From positions 620,001 through 684,000 of the forward strand of contig CBDCHL010000004.1 of the NCBI GenBank assembly GCA_965217195.1: 64,000 nucleotides of DNA, in the 5' to 3' direction. Position numbers and translations under genes: made by a program. Below, in pieces: positions 18,038 to 26,774 of the stretch. Origin of the DNA: UBA6623 sp965217195. Lineage in GTDB: Bacteria; Acidobacteriota; Terriglobia; Bryobacterales; UBA6623. Under the pieces are notes generated by a model. It saw nothing but the letters and a program-made list of their open reading frames with translations. It was not told where the DNA came from and did no database searches. Position 1 is the first letter of the stretch, and the number at the start of each line of letters is the position of its first letter.

Positions 18038-19174
18038 TCATTGGATCACATCCGACTTTTCGTGAGTGTGCCAATTTTGTGCCAAATTATGAACGGATTT
18101 CATGAGGTTCAAGATCCGTTCTTGGCGCTGCGGGGTCCACTTGGCGTAGTGTTTCCGAACGATCGCGGGGCTGATGCCTAGAACGTCCGCCACGTCCTGC
18201 TCAGTGCCCCCCTTGACGAGAATATCGGTGGCAAGCGTGTGACGGAAGCGGTGCGCCTTCGCCCTGTGGACGCCGGACTTTTTGAACACGGCTGACAGCG
18301 TCCGCTCCGCGATCCCAACGACCGCCCGCCGCGAAGTGACCCCGTTCCAGAAGAAACAGGGGCAGCCCGGCGACGCGCCGCGCGGCACGGGAAGCCGGCC
18401 CAGCGCGTCGAGCAGTTCGACGGGAATCGGCAGCAGCACCAACCCGCCGGTCTTCTGGGTGTGCAAGAGAACGTGCCCGTCACGAACGCGCCTTCGTTCG
18501 AGTGTCGCCACGTCGCTAATGCGCAACCCCGTGTAGCGCAGCAGCAGAAGCATGACCCGCGCCCGCAGACGTTCGTACGTGGTTCGACCGAATTCGCCGC
18601 AGGCCGCGAGCATCGCGCCCATCTCCTCCTGTGTGTAGGGTTCAATCGGCTCGGGCTTCACGTTCTTTGGCGGCCGGATGCGTTTGGCGAGGTTTTCCGC
18701 CAGCCATCGGCGCTCGACACAGAAGGCGCAGAATTGTCGAAGCGTCTGAAGTTCTTTCACGGCGGTAATGCGGCCGATGTCGCGACTTGCGCGGAAGCCG
18801 TCCAGAGTCTCGACGGTTAGCTCGATCATCGTGTTGACGGCTTGGCTCTCGCAATAGGCGCGGAGCTGGTTCATCACGTTGCGGTACTTGCGTTGCGTCG
18901 AGGATGCAAGCTCTCGGCAATGCGTCAAAAAGCCGTCGATCGCCTCATCGACAGTTTTCAGAACAGGCGCATCCGGCGATTCCCAAGCGGCGAGCTTCCG
19001 AAGCGCTCGCTGCCAGTCCCGAACGCCCGTGGAGCGCCGGAAGCGCTTGCCGTCAAGTTCACCGTCAGCCCAGATCACGCATTTGCATTTCGTGTAGGCC
19101 CGCCCGCGTTTGCGGTGGGGGCAAGTTCGGCTGTGTCTTCTCCAAAGGCTGAGCATGTCGGGCATTGTACTCAT
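18038..19174 (-). CDS. int: Tyrosine recombinase / integrase
   Basis: Catalyses site-specific integration and excision of the island at tRNA-Leu. The 378-residue protein has an N-terminal Cys/His cluster (residues 18-32, CPH...KCKC), a SAM-like core-binding domain (about 70-165) and the catalytic domain with Arg218 in RYTGLRISD, Lys241 in HTQKTGG, His308-x-x-Arg311 in HRFRHTLAT and Tyr343 in VRKHYAKW. The second catalytic His position (LGIS) is replaced by Ile. It begins with an ATG that overlaps the upstream gene stop (ATGA) and ends 17 bp from the tRNA. Confidence 0.95.
   Translation of the reverse strand: MSTMPDMLSLWRRHSRTCPHRKRGRAYTKCKCVIWADGELDGKRFRRSTGVRDWQRALRKLAAWESPDAPVLKTVDEAIDGFLTHCRELASSTQRKYRNVMNQLRAYCESQAVNTMIELTVETLDGFRASRDIGRITAVKELQTLRQFCAFCVERRWLAENLAKRIRPPKNVKPEPIEPYTQEEMGAMLAACGEFGRTTYERLRARVMLLLLRYTGLRISDVATLERRRVRDGHVLLHTQKTGGLVLLPIPVELLDALGRLPVPRGASPGCPCFFWNGVTSRRAVVGIAERTLSAVFKKSGVHRAKAHRFRHTLATDILVKGGTEQDVADVLGISPAIVRKHYAKWTPQRQERILNLMKSVHNLAQNWHTHEKSDVIQ
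18067..18084 (+). promoter_or_regulatory. Paired TGTGCCA repeats near attL (candidate integrase arm sites)
   Basis: TGTGCCA-ATTT-TGTGCCA, 11-bp periodicity, 47 bp inside the attL core and within the last codons of the integrase gene. The same pair with a different 4-bp spacer occurs near attR. Confidence 0.5.
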
Positions 19175-19461
19175 CTGGAGCGCTCCATGTGAACCCGCTG
19201 GGCGACAGACTGCGGAATCCGCAACGACAGGTAGTCTCGCTTGCCGTCTCGCCGCTCCGCCTTACCGATCTGCAACACGCCCGCCTGATCGATGAAGATA
19301 CGCCGAATCGTTGTCTCATCGAGCGCCCAAACCGCTGCCAGTTCCTTCGGCGTGAAGTGCCGCTCGAAGGCGACGACGCCCGGCACCTCGCACACTTCGG
19401 CCGGCGCGTGGCGCTCTCGCATGGCGCGCTGGCGGTCCGTAAGTGTGGCGGTGCGGTGCAT
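19171..19461 (-). CDS. Small helix-turn-helix protein, probable excisionase/directionality factor
   Basis: 96 residues. The segment FTPKELAAVWALDETTIRRI forms a helix-turn-helix, followed by a positively charged wing (GKAERRDGKRDYLSLRIPQS). Its gene overlaps the integrase start by 4 bp, so the two are translationally coupled. That position and the MerR/excisionase-like fold suggest a recombination directionality factor or a small regulator of the integrase. No closer family assignment was possible. Confidence 0.65.
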   Translation of the reverse strand: MHRTATLTDRQRAMRERHAPAEVCEVPGVVAFERHFTPKELAAVWALDETTIRRIFIDQAGVLQIGKAERRDGKRDYLSLRIPQSVAQRVHMERSR

Positions 19462-19476
19462 TAGGTTTGAGTCCTG

Positions 19477-22101
19477 CTAGAGCGGCAGAATCTCTTCCAA
19501 AACCTCATCCCACGGCAAAGACGGTCTCTCCACCATGTGTCGGCCGAGTTGGTCTCGCAAATCCTTAGGGATTTCGATCGAGGCAACTTGTTCCTGGATC
19601 TTTTTCTCCGCTTTGCTGACGGCTGCTCGGTACAGCTGAATGCCCCTCGCCCGGCGATAGGCGTCTTCCAAGGTCGAGTCGTCCGGAATGACCTTGGCAA
19701 CACCTTGTTCCTCAAGTTTTGACTCCAACCATTCGACGAAGGCATCGCTTGTGAAAGCGTTGAGTTCCACCCGCTGTCCCCGGAAATTATGTTGCCAGTC
19801 CGGTTCTCCCCGAAGAAACTCAATTTCCTCTTCGGTGGCTCCATTCAGACTCAGGTTGTATTCCGGGTCGGATTTGCAAGAGACCATCTCGGACTGTAGG
19901 TCCCATTGCTCGACATCGCTGAGTCGCAGGCCAAGATCGACCACCTTGGGCGCGATGGCGAATTCGTATCGCCGGGTGTTGCGCGTCAGGGTTCCAACAA
20001 TGCTGAATCCGCTCTTGTCGAAGTCATGCAGCACCAAGATCTTGACCTCGTGGCACAACGACTCGATGAGCTTTCGCACCGCCGTTGTGCCCATTCCTTT
20101 GCTCGACATGATCGCCAGGTCATACCGCTCCGCGAACTTCGCCCGCTCCAACAGCGGCAGAAAGCCTTCCTTCTCGATGTAGAGGATGGCGCCGAATCGA
20201 TTCTTGGGGCCGTGGGTTGGGAATTGAGCCGAAAGCGTTGGTGGTTCGACCCCAAGGCTCGGTTCCTCCTCCCTCCCGCCCAGGTATTCCCTTACCCCCA
20301 GCGTGCCCAGGTTCACGCGCGTTTCCGTATGAGGCTCCAAGAGATGACCGCGGGCGTCGTAGACGACATCCCAATCGGCTGTTTCCTCCCGGTGGCCACG
20401 GATGTAGTCCGGCAACAAGGTTTGTGTAAAGTAAGCATCGTCCAGAGGCTGGTTCACCGGGTACCGCCCCCCACCGGCCTTGAGATACGCTTCCGGCATT
20501 GCGTCGTAAGCGGCCTCCTTGGTCGTTGTTCGGAGGCTGCGCCCGCTGAAGTATTTCTCCCGCGCTCGGGCAGCCGACTGTTGATCTCGTTCTTCCCTCT
20601 TCTTGATTGCGGCCCATTCTTTGGTGGTCCTCCGCACAGAGCCCGCCAGCGAATCCGCAAGCGACTCCGATAATGCGATATTTCCTTTGCCGCGATCGGT
20701 GAAATTGAAACGCGGACAGATCAGGTGGATTACCAGGCAAACCGGATCTCGGTCGATGTCGATTCGGTTATGGGCGAGCAATGCGGAAAGACCGTAATGG
20801 TGGTCGTCGCCCAGCGCAAAAACCGTGTGCTGAATCGGGTTGCTCAACGGGACACTCCAGTTGAGACCGATGTGGAGGCCGCGCAGCAGCGCGTTCTCGG
20901 TAGTAGCAAAGGCGACCTCCGCCATAAACGGCAAACCGCCGTCGTCGATGCCTTTGGCCCGGTTGTAGCGAAAGGTGTTGTCGCCGCCGGCATCGGGTTT
21001 GCAGAGATGTTGTCGAAAATGGTCCTCACCGAGAACACCGAGAGCCTCGGGCTTGACCGGTTTCGAGGCCGCCTTCATTTCGCGGAGTAGTGCGGAGAGC
21101 ACTTGGCGGTCGAGTTTCCCTTCGCCGACGACGAGATCGCGAAGGTGGGCCCGACTCAAATCGAGCCGGCCGGTGACTTTCTTCTGTTTGACGGTACTGG
21201 AAAGGCCCCTGAATTCCGAAACGAACTCCCGCACCGTCCGGGCTCTGCCCCCTTCACTCTCGGCCGCCACGTAGGAAGCAACAAGGTTCTCGAACCGCTC
21301 TAGGTTGTACCAATGGGCGCTGGTGGGGTCGCTGGGCAACCACTTTCGCCAACTTGTCGTGGTGGCCGAGAAGTGATGCTCTTCGCCCGACTGCCGCAGG
21401 GTAAGCGCGGAGTGTGGATTGAACAAGGCGTAGTCGAAAACGAGCTTTTGTAAGTTTTGGCCGTCTTCAGGGACGCCGTTTGTGCTAGCTGAATCGAGCG
21501 CCAACAGGATCGAAGTGCCTTCGGTTTTTACAATTGCCTCGGGCGCGTGCTCGATATGCGGCCGCCTGGCGACATGGTCGGTCGATACCGCGACCGTGTG
21601 ACGGACCCCCTGAGACTCTATCTCAACCGTTCCCGTCTGACCCTCGCTCAGAATGTAAGGGATGGCCAGGAGGGTCTTCAGCGCATTGCCCTGGGCGCCG
21701 CGAGTGGGCGACACGTACGCCTGCTTGTCGCTGGTCCGAGTGGAGAAATCGAGGACCTTGGCGATGACATCGCTCGCGATGCCCGGACCGTTGTCGCTGA
21801 CAATAACGGACTGACCCCGAAAGTTGACGTTGACCACCGGCGCCACCCCGACCTGCTCACAAGCGTCCAATGAATTATCGACCAGTTCTTTGACGACGAC
21901 GCCGGGCCACCATTGCTCCCTGGGGTAGCCCGTCTGGGTAGTCAGCTCACTCTCGGTGAAGTATTCCAGCTCGCGGGACGTTGTGAATATCTGCCTCTCC
22001 AGCTCTTTCTTCTTCACTTGCCCGGCCGATTTGGTCGGCGGTGTAGGTGGCGGCAATGGAAGACCGTCTCGGCGGGGACCGCCGATGATTTCTGTTCTCA
22101 T
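19477..22101 (-). CDS. Fused type IIB topoisomerase-like protein (Topo VI/VIII-like B-A fusion)
   Basis: An 874-residue protein combining both subunits of a type IIB topoisomerase. N-terminal GHKL ATPase: KELVDNSLDAC (71-81), DNGPG (103-107), SPTRGAQGNALKTL (131-144). Transducer-like region with FTDRGKGNI (467-475). Toprim domain with YIEKEGF (641-647) and LHDFDKSGF (691-699). Such fusions are known from plasmids and integrated elements (Topo VIII). In related element-borne proteins I recall, a segment of the type ARQIMYAARP carrying the catalytic Tyr precedes the YFTQTLLPDYI motif; here PVN (548-550) runs directly into QPLDDAYFTQTLLPDYI, so that segment seems missing. Tyr557 would be the only nearby candidate. 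It overlaps the small gene upstream by 4 bp. Confidence 0.75.
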   Translation of the reverse strand: MRTEIIGGPRRDGLPLPPPTPPTKSAGQVKKKELERQIFTTSRELEYFTESELTTQTGYPREQWWPGVVVKELVDNSLDACEQVGVAPVVNVNFRGQSVIVSDNGPGIASDVIAKVLDFSTRTSDKQAYVSPTRGAQGNALKTLLAIPYILSEGQTGTVEIESQGVRHTVAVSTDHVARRPHIEHAPEAIVKTEGTSILLALDSASTNGVPEDGQNLQKLVFDYALFNPHSALTLRQSGEEHHFSATTTSWRKWLPSDPTSAHWYNLERFENLVASYVAAESEGGRARTVREFVSEFRGLSSTVKQKKVTGRLDLSRAHLRDLVVGEGKLDRQVLSALLREMKAASKPVKPEALGVLGEDHFRQHLCKPDAGGDNTFRYNRAKGIDDGGLPFMAEVAFATTENALLRGLHIGLNWSVPLSNPIQHTVFALGDDHHYGLSALLAHNRIDIDRDPVCLVIHLICPRFNFTDRGKGNIALSESLADSLAGSVRRTTKEWAAIKKREERDQQSAARAREKYFSGRSLRTTTKEAAYDAMPEAYLKAGGGRYPVNQPLDDAYFTQTLLPDYIRGHREETADWDVVYDARGHLLEPHTETRVNLGTLGVREYLGGREEEPSLGVEPPTLSAQFPTHGPKNRFGAILYIEKEGFLPLLERAKFAERYDLAIMSSKGMGTTAVRKLIESLCHEVKILVLHDFDKSGFSIVGTLTRNTRRYEFAIAPKVVDLGLRLSDVEQWDLQSEMVSCKSDPEYNLSLNGATEEEIEFLRGEPDWQHNFRGQRVELNAFTSDAFVEWLESKLEEQGVAKVIPDDSTLEDAYRRARGIQLYRAAVSKAEKKIQEQVASIEIPKDLRDQLGRHMVERPSLPWDEVLEEILPL

Positions 22102-22313
22102 TTCACTCCCCAGTTAAGCGGCGGCGCAATTTCAATTTCCGCACTGCGCCGCGCGGTGTACCTCGTCGCCCACTCAACCTGGAACCGACTATGCCGATCG
22201 GGATTGCCGAGGATGACGGCGGCCGCTACGTCGTTTTGTCGATCGTACTTGCGAGTCAGGGCGCGCAAAGGGATGCGGCGCGTATTTTGGGTACGCTTTG
22301 CTTTCGCCTTCAT
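22098..22313 (-). CDS. Small basic protein, unknown function
   Basis: 71 residues, Arg/Lys-rich N-terminus (KAKAKRTQNTRRIPLRALTR). The ATG at 22313 has AAAGGA about 10 nt upstream and lies 16 bp after the primase stop; the stop overlaps the topoisomerase start (ATGA). The tight spacing on both sides supports a real gene. A nucleic-acid-binding accessory protein is conceivable, but no family is recognised. Confidence 0.6.
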   Translation of the reverse strand: MKAKAKRTQNTRRIPLRALTRKYDRQNDVAAAVILGNPDRHSRFQVEWATRYTARRSAEIEIAPPLNWGVK

Positions 22314-22329
22314 ACTGGTCGTCCTTTGG

Positions 22330-24540
22330 TCATTCGGCTCTATCCGCGCGGAGACCGATACCTTGGTATTCGTTGCCGCCGCTGGTGCGTTTCTTGTCGA
22401 ACCCCCGCTCGGTGAGGCGACGCCCAAAGGCGGTCTCGCTCAGGACGTCCTCGCCGGCATCGGCGGCCCACTTCTTGTATTCCGAATACAGCGGCCGGCC
22501 CTTGGCCGTTGCGAATTCCCCGGTCACACAACGATCGTCGATGAATCGCCCAACCTGGTCGCTTTCGTGGCGGTATTCCTCCGTGGCCGTCGTGATCGAC
22601 TCTGGAAACTGCAATCCATCGTGCTGCCAATCGAGACAACCGCGCACGGCCCAGGCAAGAATCCCGGGCAATTCTGCGCGCAGCGTCGCCTTGAGGCTTC
22701 GGTCCTCGCGGCCTTCGAATGAAACATCGAATGGTATGAGCTTGATGCGGCTCCAGATGCCGGGGTCGTTTCCCCGAATCTCAGGGCGGTGGTTCGTCGC
22801 CAGCCAAATCTTGAAGGTGGGGTCGAACTCAAACGAGTTTTCGTACAGTCGGCGGGCCCTCACGCGGTCGCCGCCGGTCAACCACTTGAGCAGAGATTCG
22901 GCGAACGCCGCCCCCTCCCGCGCTTCTTGGGAGATCACGAGTCGCCGACCGCACATGTTGGCGATATCGTCCCGCGGGCCACTGTCATTTCGATTTTGGA
23001 TAAACGCCGAAAAATCTGCTGTGCAGGCGTAGTCGGCGAGCGCTGCCTCAATGGTCTTGAGCAGCACGCCCTTTCCATTTCGACCGCTTCCGTGCAACAA
23101 GAACAAACACTCCTCGCGAACATCCCCCGTAAGGGTGTACCCGATAGCTCGTTGCATGAACTCGATGATGTCCGGGTGGGGTTCAAAAACTTCCTCCAGG
23201 AATCGCTCCCAGCGCGGACACTGCGCGTCTGGATTGAACTCGACAGGTGCGAGCTTAGTGATCAGGTGATTGCGTTCGTGCGGTTTGCGATCTCCCGTTT
23301 TTAAGTCCACGACGCCGTTCCGGCAATTGAGCAAGAACGCCTGGGTATCCAGTTCTTCGGCGGAAATGGGGATCGCGGGTTCGGACTCGGCCAGCTTCAG
23401 CATGCCCGCGATCTGCGCCGCCCGTTCGGAGCGGCAAGCCCAGCCCGAAAGCTTGTTCCTCTCCGTCAAATCCTTCGCTGCCGCCGCCTCGCGGTAGATG
23501 CCGCGGACGGTTCGCTTGGCTCGGAGGACGACAAGGCCCCTGTCGTCACGCTTCCATCGAGTGCCGTCCCAGATCAGCCAAGCATTAAAGGCCGAACAGA
23601 AGCGAAGATCCTGCCCGTGCTGCCGAACCAACCGCTCGGCGTTTTGCAACTCCGAGCAGGACGAACGCTGTTGTGTGGAGCCAAAGCCCCACCGTTCTTC
23701 GAGTTCATCCAAACCATCGGCATCGAGATTCGGCGTGTTCTCAGCGAGGTTCTGAAGTTCGTCTGCTTCATGGCCGGCGTTGAGCCAATCCGAAACGTCA
23801 CCGCGGTTGCCGAGCCCCGAGAGTTCGATGACGCGAACGCTCGCAGCCTTCCCGATCAAACTCTTCGCAATATCGAGGGCGTGCTTCCTCCCGGGATCGT
23901 CGTTGTCAGGAAGGATGGCGACGTGGCGGTCAACGAGATTGTCGATGTACTCGCTACGCCATTTGCCGGCACCCCCGGGGTTCGTTGTGGCGAGGAGCCC
24001 CAAGGAGCCAAGCCGCCGGCAATCCTTCTCTCCCTCCGTCAAGAAAACCATGCGGTCGGCGGCGCCGACGACGAGTCTATCTAGTTGATAGAGCAGCCGC
24101 CGGACTCCCTTTGTCCCGTTTATCCAACCGCCGTGACCGTCCGGGCGGCGTTGATAAAAACCCTTGCGACCGCTCCGGAAAGTTCGCACGACCTGAAAAA
24201 CGAGCGCCCCGGCTTCGCTGAGGTAGTCGTAGAAAACGTCGTTCCCGGGCTTCATTCCGTTGATCGACGGCCTGCCGACAATCCGCAATATTTCGGCGCG
24301 AGCCTCCTTGAAGTCGCGTCCCGATAGTTCTCGCTCCAGGCCGATAACGTCCCAGCCTCGTGAGCAGGAGGAGAAACAATGCGCCAGGCCGTTTTCGGCT
24401 TCGACGACGAAGTTGTCGTTCTTGCCGCCGTGGACTGGACAGGGTCCGCGCCACTGGCGCGAATCGGTTTGCCGGAGCCCCGGCACCCGCACCTGGTAGT
24501 AGGTGCGGATTTCGTCCGGCGGGAAAACAAGTGTTGTCAT
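22330..24540 (-). CDS. Replicative primase-helicase (CHC2-Toprim-D5N-SF3)
   Basis: A 736-residue protein likely to initiate replication of the element. CHC2-type zinc finger at residues 34-59 (CPVH...HCFSSC), Toprim-like core (VFLTEGEKD at 165-173; LPDNDDPG at 210-217), then the phage/plasmid primase P4-family helicase domain with Walker A GSGRNGKG (484-491) and the SF3 motif C region IWLATNHRPEIRG. All domains appear intact. It heads the run of replication genes read towards the integrase; a candidate origin lies about 1.3 kb upstream. The family is typical of plasmids, phages and satellites. Confidence 0.9.
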   Translation of the reverse strand: MTTLVFPPDEIRTYYQVRVPGLRQTDSRQWRGPCPVHGGKNDNFVVEAENGLAHCFSSCSRGWDVIGLERELSGRDFKEARAEILRIVGRPSINGMKPGNDVFYDYLSEAGALVFQVVRTFRSGRKGFYQRRPDGHGGWINGTKGVRRLLYQLDRLVVGAADRMVFLTEGEKDCRRLGSLGLLATTNPGGAGKWRSEYIDNLVDRHVAILPDNDDPGRKHALDIAKSLIGKAASVRVIELSGLGNRGDVSDWLNAGHEADELQNLAENTPNLDADGLDELEERWGFGSTQQRSSCSELQNAERLVRQHGQDLRFCSAFNAWLIWDGTRWKRDDRGLVVLRAKRTVRGIYREAAAAKDLTERNKLSGWACRSERAAQIAGMLKLAESEPAIPISAEELDTQAFLLNCRNGVVDLKTGDRKPHERNHLITKLAPVEFNPDAQCPRWERFLEEVFEPHPDIIEFMQRAIGYTLTGDVREECLFLLHGSGRNGKGVLLKTIEAALADYACTADFSAFIQNRNDSGPRDDIANMCGRRLVISQEAREGAAFAESLLKWLTGGDRVRARRLYENSFEFDPTFKIWLATNHRPEIRGNDPGIWSRIKLIPFDVSFEGREDRSLKATLRAELPGILAWAVRGCLDWQHDGLQFPESITTATEEYRHESDQVGRFIDDRCVTGEFATAKGRPLYSEYKKWAADAGEDVLSETAFGRRLTERGFDKKRTSGGNEYQGIGLRADRAE

Positions 24541-24559
24541 CTCTCGCTTACGCGCGCTC

Positions 24560-24736
24560 TCAACGGTCCGAGTCGCACCGGATTTTCTCGTGCACCCGGC
24601 AGGCTTTGGTCAGTAGTGCAGTGAGAGGCGAGTCCGGATCACGTTCGCGTTCCTGGACTTCGAGAAGGAACAGGTTCGCGTGGAATACGCGGTGTCCCGG
24701 ATGAAGTGGTACAATTTCTGTCGATAGTCGTTGCAT
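24560..24736 (-). CDS. Small hypothetical protein
   Basis: 58 residues from an ATG at 24736, with AAAGG about 10 nt upstream, 19 bp before the primase start on the same strand. It contains an amphipathic helix (HANLFLLEVQERE). No family recognised. It is supported only by spacing and strand. Confidence 0.45.
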   Translation of the reverse strand: MQRLSTEIVPLHPGHRVFHANLFLLEVQERERDPDSPLTALLTKACRVHEKIRCDSDR

Positions 24737-24797
24737 TTCTTGAGACCTTTCCAGCGGTTGCGTTCTTGCCGGAGCGCAGCCGCTTTTGCTTTTGTTC

Positions 24798-25022
24798 TCA
24801 GAGCGGGTATCCAACCGATTCAGCAAACGCGACAACCTCTTGCCGGGCCGCGATCAATTCATTGAGCGCCTGCTCGATACGGTCGAGTTCGTCTTCGGAA
24901 GCGGTTACGTAGCCGCGCTCGATATCACTGAGCCGAGCACGTCGCAAACCTGCCCGTTGACAAACCAGTTGGCCGGGAATCCCGGCCGAAACTCGCCGGG
25001 TTTTGAGTTGAGTGATGCTCAC
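24798..25022 (-). CDS. XRE-family helix-turn-helix regulator
   Basis: 74 residues from a GTG at 25022 preceded by GGAGGTGG. The helix-turn-helix is recognisable in GLRRARLSDIERGYVTASED followed by a helical tail (DELDRIEQALNELIAARQEV). It probably represses the replication operon in which it sits or the promoter near the inverted repeat at 25851-25955. The regulatory target is inference. Confidence 0.7.
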   Translation of the reverse strand: MSITQLKTRRVSAGIPGQLVCQRAGLRRARLSDIERGYVTASEDELDRIEQALNELIAARQEVVAFAESVGYPL

Positions 25023-25142
25023 GATGGCCACCTCCGAAAGAAGAAAATCTTGTATTTCTCTTAACGGTAAGGGCACTCGAAGACCGTCACGAAAACAAAA
25101 ACGAATTTCGTGACGCGCGGGTCAAGCGTGGCGAAATCAAGG

Positions 25143-25820
25143 CTACCGTAGAGGTGGAGGAGGCATCGCGTCGGGGTCCATCCCAGGCGGAGCGTCGGTC
25201 ATGATGTGGGCCAAATCTTCAATTTCCCGATCTGTTTCCCGATGGACGATGTTGCTCACCTGATGTCGGCTGAGAAGCTTGCTCGGCTCGTAGAGTTCGT
25301 TGTACCGCCGGGCGAGGGTTGCGAAGTTGTAATCGGTACTGGCGGACTCGTCGTACTCGGCCAGATCCAGAACGTAGAGCATGTAGACCGACCGGTCACG
25401 ATCTAAACGCTTACTCGGTCTCCCTCTTGATCTCAAAGCGCTTTTGCTTTGGCCGCAAAGCAATCGAAGAAGTAGGCCGACGGCGTTGAGGAGCGCGGGC
25501 AATGCTCGCTCGAACCCCTCGGGGTCCTTCTCGGCCAGCTCGCGCCACCGCTCGACATCGCCCAACTTGCTCTGGAGGAAATGATAGTCTGCCCGAAGCG
25601 TCGCGGCCCGGTACTTCCCTACGATGGACCAGAATTCCTTGTTGGCCTCCCATCCGGGGAATGCGTGAGGAATTGCCGCCTCAACCGTCCCGTATCGTTT
25701 GATGAGATATGTTGCTTCTGGGATCCATCGAGGGCTCGGCCCCAGGCTTTCGGAGTCGCGCCGTCTCGCGCGGGCCTTCGCCGATCCGCCTGCCGGTTGT
25801 GATGGGGTCCGTTTCGCCAA
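25143..25820 (-). CDS. Hypothetical protein at the head of the replication operon
   Basis: 225 residues from TTG at 25820 (AGAGGTAGGC upstream). Basic N-terminus (SAKARARRRDSE), a central helical part with VGLLLRLLCGQSKSALRSRG, and a region ARRYNELYEPSKLLSRHQVS that could be a helix-turn-helix. No family recognised. Being first in the operon, just beside a large inverted repeat, it might be a replication initiator or regulator, but nothing in the sequence proves this. Confidence 0.55.
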   Translation of the reverse strand: MAKRTPSQPAGGSAKARARRRDSESLGPSPRWIPEATYLIKRYGTVEAAIPHAFPGWEANKEFWSIVGKYRAATLRADYHFLQSKLGDVERWRELAEKDPEGFERALPALLNAVGLLLRLLCGQSKSALRSRGRPSKRLDRDRSVYMLYVLDLAEYDESASTDYNFATLARRYNELYEPSKLLSRHQVSNIVHRETDREIEDLAHIMTDAPPGMDPDAMPPPPLR

Positions 25821-25850
25821 GCCTACCTCTCGTCTCCCCGGCCACCCCCA

Positions 25851-25955
25851 GTGTATGGTTTGTGCATGGTTGTAGGGTTTTCCGTAAACTCTCCCTTACC
25901 CACGCGCGTATAAAAGAGAAGAGAGAAACCCTACACAACCATGCACACCCTACAC
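25851..25955. repeat. Large inverted repeat with internal iterons (candidate origin or operator)
   Basis: The left arm TGTGCATGGTTGTAGGGTTT (25861-25880) is matched by the right arm 25925-25948 with a 2-bp insertion; further outside, GTGTATGG on the left faces CCCTACAC on the right. CCCTACAC occurs twice in the right arm. The 44-bp centre includes GTATAAAAGAGAAGAGAG. It lies in the otherwise empty stretch 25821-26140 upstream of the replication operon. Confidence 0.7.
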
Positions 25956-26140
25956 GGAACGCGGCCAACAACACCCCCTTCGAGCCGCTTCAGTCCGGCC
26001 GAACCCTGCGCACCCCGCACGGCTTTTCGAGCTGTGCACGCCTCGATTCGGCGTTTACACAACCGTCGGGGGGGCTTTATAGTGACGCCTGCGAGCTGCT
26101 TACCCCTCCGTAGGGTTGGGTAGCTAGTTGAGTGAGGTTT

Positions 26141-26722
26141 CTAAATTAGTATTAGCGCCTTGCGTTCCGATCGGGAACCGCGCCTCCCCTCCTCCACTCC
26201 CACGGTGGAGCCGCCGCTGGCAAATGGATCGACGACTACGCCGAATGTCTTCGTATAGCGGTAAAGAAGGTTGTCGAGCCAGCGAACCTCTGAATTCCCG
26301 AAGTGGCCGGTTCCGTTCGACTTGCTCTGCTGCTTCCAAATGTCGTAAAGCTCCGGCTCGAAGTCGGAATGCTCGGCGGCGGATTTGACTGGTTTTGGCA
26401 GATCTGCCGTTTCCAGTAGGATTCCACTGATCGAGCCTGGTTTGATTTTCACCTCTTCCGCGATCTCTCTTTGCGTCCAGCAAGCCAGCCACAGATAGAA
26501 GATTCGCTTGTTCCGCGCCGCCTTACTGTCCTTGTCAATGCGCGAAAGCCAGTCGTGGATGGTGCGCTCGGAAACCGACAGGATTTTCGCGAGCCGCTTT
26601 TTCTTCGCGTCACGCTCCGGCTCCGGCGTGACGTGGTAGATTCGCCGCGCCAGGGCTTGCGCGAGCAAGTCCACGGTGGCGGTTCCTTGGCAACGGCCTT
26701 GGCGTAAGTCCGTTGTTTTCAA
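26141..26722 (-). pseudogene. Truncated DNA methyltransferase with helix-turn-helix domain
   Basis: 193 residues remain. The first part contains helix-turn-helix motifs (LAKILSVSERTIHDWLSRID; QREIAEEVKIKPGSIS) as found in ParB-like/methylase fusions. The end reads GNSEVRWLDNLLYRYTKTF then VVVDPFASGGSTVG, which is the AdoMet-binding motif I (DPFxGGGST) of amino-methyltransferases, and then loses similarity and stops. The catalytic DPPY motif region and the N-terminal ParB-like region are not seen, so this is a remnant. A serine recombinase gene begins 50 bp away on the other strand. Confidence 0.7.
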
Positions 26723-26774
26723 TGTTGATTATTTATCTTAAGAATAGTTATTGACAGTCGTGCGATGCCGCGTT

